From: an uncultured Bacteroidales bacterium
GTDB lineage: Bacteria > Bacteroidota > Bacteroidia > Bacteroidales > P3
Length of the DNA: 21,790 nucleotides
Assembly: GCA_937884485.1 (NCBI GenBank)
Contig: CALGCG010000003.1
Span: 1 to 21,790, forward strand
Direction: 5' to 3'
The position numbers were made by a program, and so were the translations under genes. Of this stretch, positions 20,659 through 21,790 are shown piece after piece. Position 1 is the first letter of the stretch. Each line of letters begins with the position of its first letter. The notes beneath the pieces were generated by a model that saw nothing but the letters and a program-made list of their open reading frames with translations, searched no databases and was not told the origin of the DNA.

Positions 20659-21399
20659 TTATTTTTCCTTCACACCGCCGTAGCTCTCCAGGCTGCTTTT
20701 CAGGGCCTCGGGCGTGGTGTAGCGCTCGTAGAACTTGCAGTTGGTCACGATGCCCTGCGTGGAGCACTGGGCAGCGATGTTGTTGTTCCACGGACGCATG
20801 AGGCGCGTCAGGGCCCAGCCCTTCATGGTGTCGGCAAACTCGTCGCCCACCAGCGCCAGGCCGTCCTTGGTCTGGACCAAGTCCTTCGGGGCCACCTCGC
20901 GAGCCACAATGCGGCAGGCGGGATTGGCGTTGTTGCCGCCGGTTTCCTGGGTGGCCGTGAAGAGGAGGAGGCTCTCGCCCTTCTTGAGGTCGCCCTTCTT
21001 GAGGTTGGTGATCAGCGCGGGAGCGCCGTCGTGGGTGCCGAGGTGCTCCTTGATGGCGGGCAGGGTGCCTTCGCTCACGGGCAGGCCGGGCATGAGGAGG
21101 GTGAAATGGTCGTCCTTCTTGGTGTAGACAGGGGCCAGGCGGAAAGCCTGGGCGCGGAAACGCGAGTAGGCGGTGCCCTCGCCGTAGAAGTGCACTTCGC
21201 CGCAGTCCTTCAGCATGCCCCAGAGGGCGGCGCTGTGCTTGGTGCGCATGCGCACGTCGAACTGAGCGGGTGTGCGGCGCTGCGGCTGCTCGCTGTGCGA
21301 GGTGCGGACGATGGTTTTCCCTGCGCGGGAATAGACGGTGACGCCGGCGCGGCGGAAGCTTCCGTTGAAGAAGAGGCCTTCTGTTTTCTGTTTTTTCAT
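20659..21399 (-). CDS. Conserved-looking protein of unknown function
   Basis: I do not recognise a named family with confidence. The 246-residue protein opens MKKQKTEGLFFNGSFRRAGVTVYSRAGKTIVRTSHSEQPQRRTPAQFDVRMR. The block G-x5-G-VTVYSR-GKTIVR followed by Q-RRTPAQ-R recalls the N-terminus of DUF6266-type Bacteroidota proteins, but the resemblance is loose. The rest looks like a mixed beta structure (FTLLMPGLPVSEGTLPAI, ALITNLKKGDLKKGESLLLFTATQ). No signal peptide, membrane helix or catalytic motif is visible, so it is probably cytoplasmic. The ATG at 21399 follows AGGAAGAA, a fair ribosome binding site. A full Bacteroidota promoter (21543-21574, minus strand) gives a ~140-base leader that contains the short 11-bp-family dyad. 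Confidence 0.75.
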   Translation of the reverse strand: MKKQKTEGLFFNGSFRRAGVTVYSRAGKTIVRTSHSEQPQRRTPAQFDVRMRTKHSAALWGMLKDCGEVHFYGEGTAYSRFRAQAFRLAPVYTKKDDHFTLLMPGLPVSEGTLPAIKEHLGTHDGAPALITNLKKGDLKKGESLLLFTATQETGGNNANPACRIVAREVAPKDLVQTKDGLALVGDEFADTMKGWALTRLMRPWNNNIAAQCSTQGIVTNCKFYERYTTPEALKSSLESYGGVKEK

Positions 21400-21453
21400 T
21401 TCTTCCTGTTTTTATGGTTTGTCTAATAATAATGTTCTTTGGTGTCCTCCTCC

Positions 21454-21483
21454 ATAGTTCTTATATCGGCATATAAGAACTAT
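21454..21483. repeat. Short dyad of the 11-bp repeat family
   Basis: ATAGTTCTTATAT (21454-21466) and ATATAAGAACTAT (21471-21483) form a perfect 13-bp stem around CGGC. It carries one 11-base unit per side, against four to five in the long elements. It lies in the predicted leader of the minus-strand gene at 20659-21399. Confidence 0.75.
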
Positions 21484-21542
21484 ATAAGAAAAGTCCTCGT
21501 CGACAGGCGGTTAGGTGTCGCACGGCGCCTGATGACGAAGTG

Positions 21543-21574
21543 CAAAGTTACGAATGATATATGACATGTGCAAA
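21543..21574 (-). promoter_or_regulatory. Promoter of the terminal minus-strand gene
   Basis: On the minus strand TTTG (21571-21574), a 20-base spacer and TAACTTTG (21543-21550) match the Bacteroidota consensus completely. The leader to the ATG at 21399 is about 140 bases. Confidence 0.72.
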
Positions 21575-21689
21575 TTTTTTTTCTTAAAAATTCGCCTTTC
21601 GCGGGGTGAGTGAGGAGGAAACGCCTGCTTTTTTCCCCTCCTCCGAGCCGGAACCGGGCGGCTGCGGACTGCGCCCTGCAAGGCCCCCG

Positions 21690-21790
21690 GTTCGCCCCCG
21701 ATTCGTACCCGCTTCGGCCCTTCCTATATACTTCCTATATAGTTCTTATATAGTTCCTATATACAGTATATAAGAACTATATAAGAACTA
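21690..21790. repeat. 11-bp phased repeat palindrome, element B (inverted copy, cut by window end)
   Basis: C-rich TTCGCCCCCGATTCG (21690-21704) is followed by CCC and 11-base units TTCCTATATAC, TTCCTATATAG, TTCTTATATAG and TTCCTATATAC, then the centre ATATAC-A-GTATAT and inverted units to the last base. It is element A with its flanking G-tract in reverse orientation, about 19.8 kb away. Bases 21600-21689 contain no gene that I can support. Confidence 0.82.

Noticed and set aside
21454..21483. Intrinsic terminator for the minus-strand gene's promoter
   Set aside because: The stem is AT-rich and has no U-run on the minus strand; it is better explained as a member of the 11-bp repeat family.

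Overview
The window looks like a piece of a Bacteroidota (probably Bacteroidales) chromosome with GC-rich coding sequence, most likely a metagenome-derived contig. The evidence is a secreted protein with a type IX secretion (T9SS) sorting tail, promoters of the Bacteroidota form TTTG-N19/20-TAnnTTTG, a signal peptidase I with the DUF5684-like N-terminal part seen in this phylum, and a ParC of Bacteroidota type. No rRNA, tRNA, CRISPR array, prophage or transposase gene was seen.

Layout. The first ~90 bases encode a DnaB helicase P-loop fragment on the + strand that runs abruptly into a minus-strand radical SAM gene; this looks like a chimeric join. Bases 77-1573 form a minus-strand redox operon: glutathione peroxidase, an OhrR-like MarR peroxide sensor, then the radical SAM gene. 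A 500-base intergenic region follows, with two inverted copies of a probable OhrR operator, a stem-loop region, an 11-bp-repeat palindrome and a G-tract. Next come a TrmH/SpoU RNA methyltransferase and a 1044-residue T9SS-exported modular protein (+), then a minus-strand set of a META-domain lipoprotein, a NUDIX hydrolase and DprA.

From 8.5 to 16.5 kb a tightly spaced + strand run holds a GT4 glycosyltransferase, signal peptidase I, topoisomerase IV subunit A (parC), a second GT4 glycosyltransferase and the ribosome-associated GTPase HflX. After it come gcvT, a membrane-anchored DUF1963 protein, a HicB-HicA toxin-antitoxin pair, and a DUF1015 protein with an unusual Cys cluster and a strong terminator. 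The last gene (minus) is a conserved-looking protein of unknown function, and the window ends inside a second, inverted copy of the 11-bp-repeat palindrome.

Most genes are ordinary housekeeping genes. The more unusual content is between them: (i) the paired composite palindrome/G-tract elements at ~1.83-1.98 kb and ~21.7 kb; (ii) TAA-containing heptamer arrays that supply the stop codon of one gene and abut the start codon of the next; (iii) three families of short GC-rich hairpin repeats; (iv) a two-operator OhrR-like control region whose second arm faces a gene-free stretch; and (v) an eight-cysteine insertion in the DUF1015 protein. I found no clear evidence of a complete new multi-gene system.
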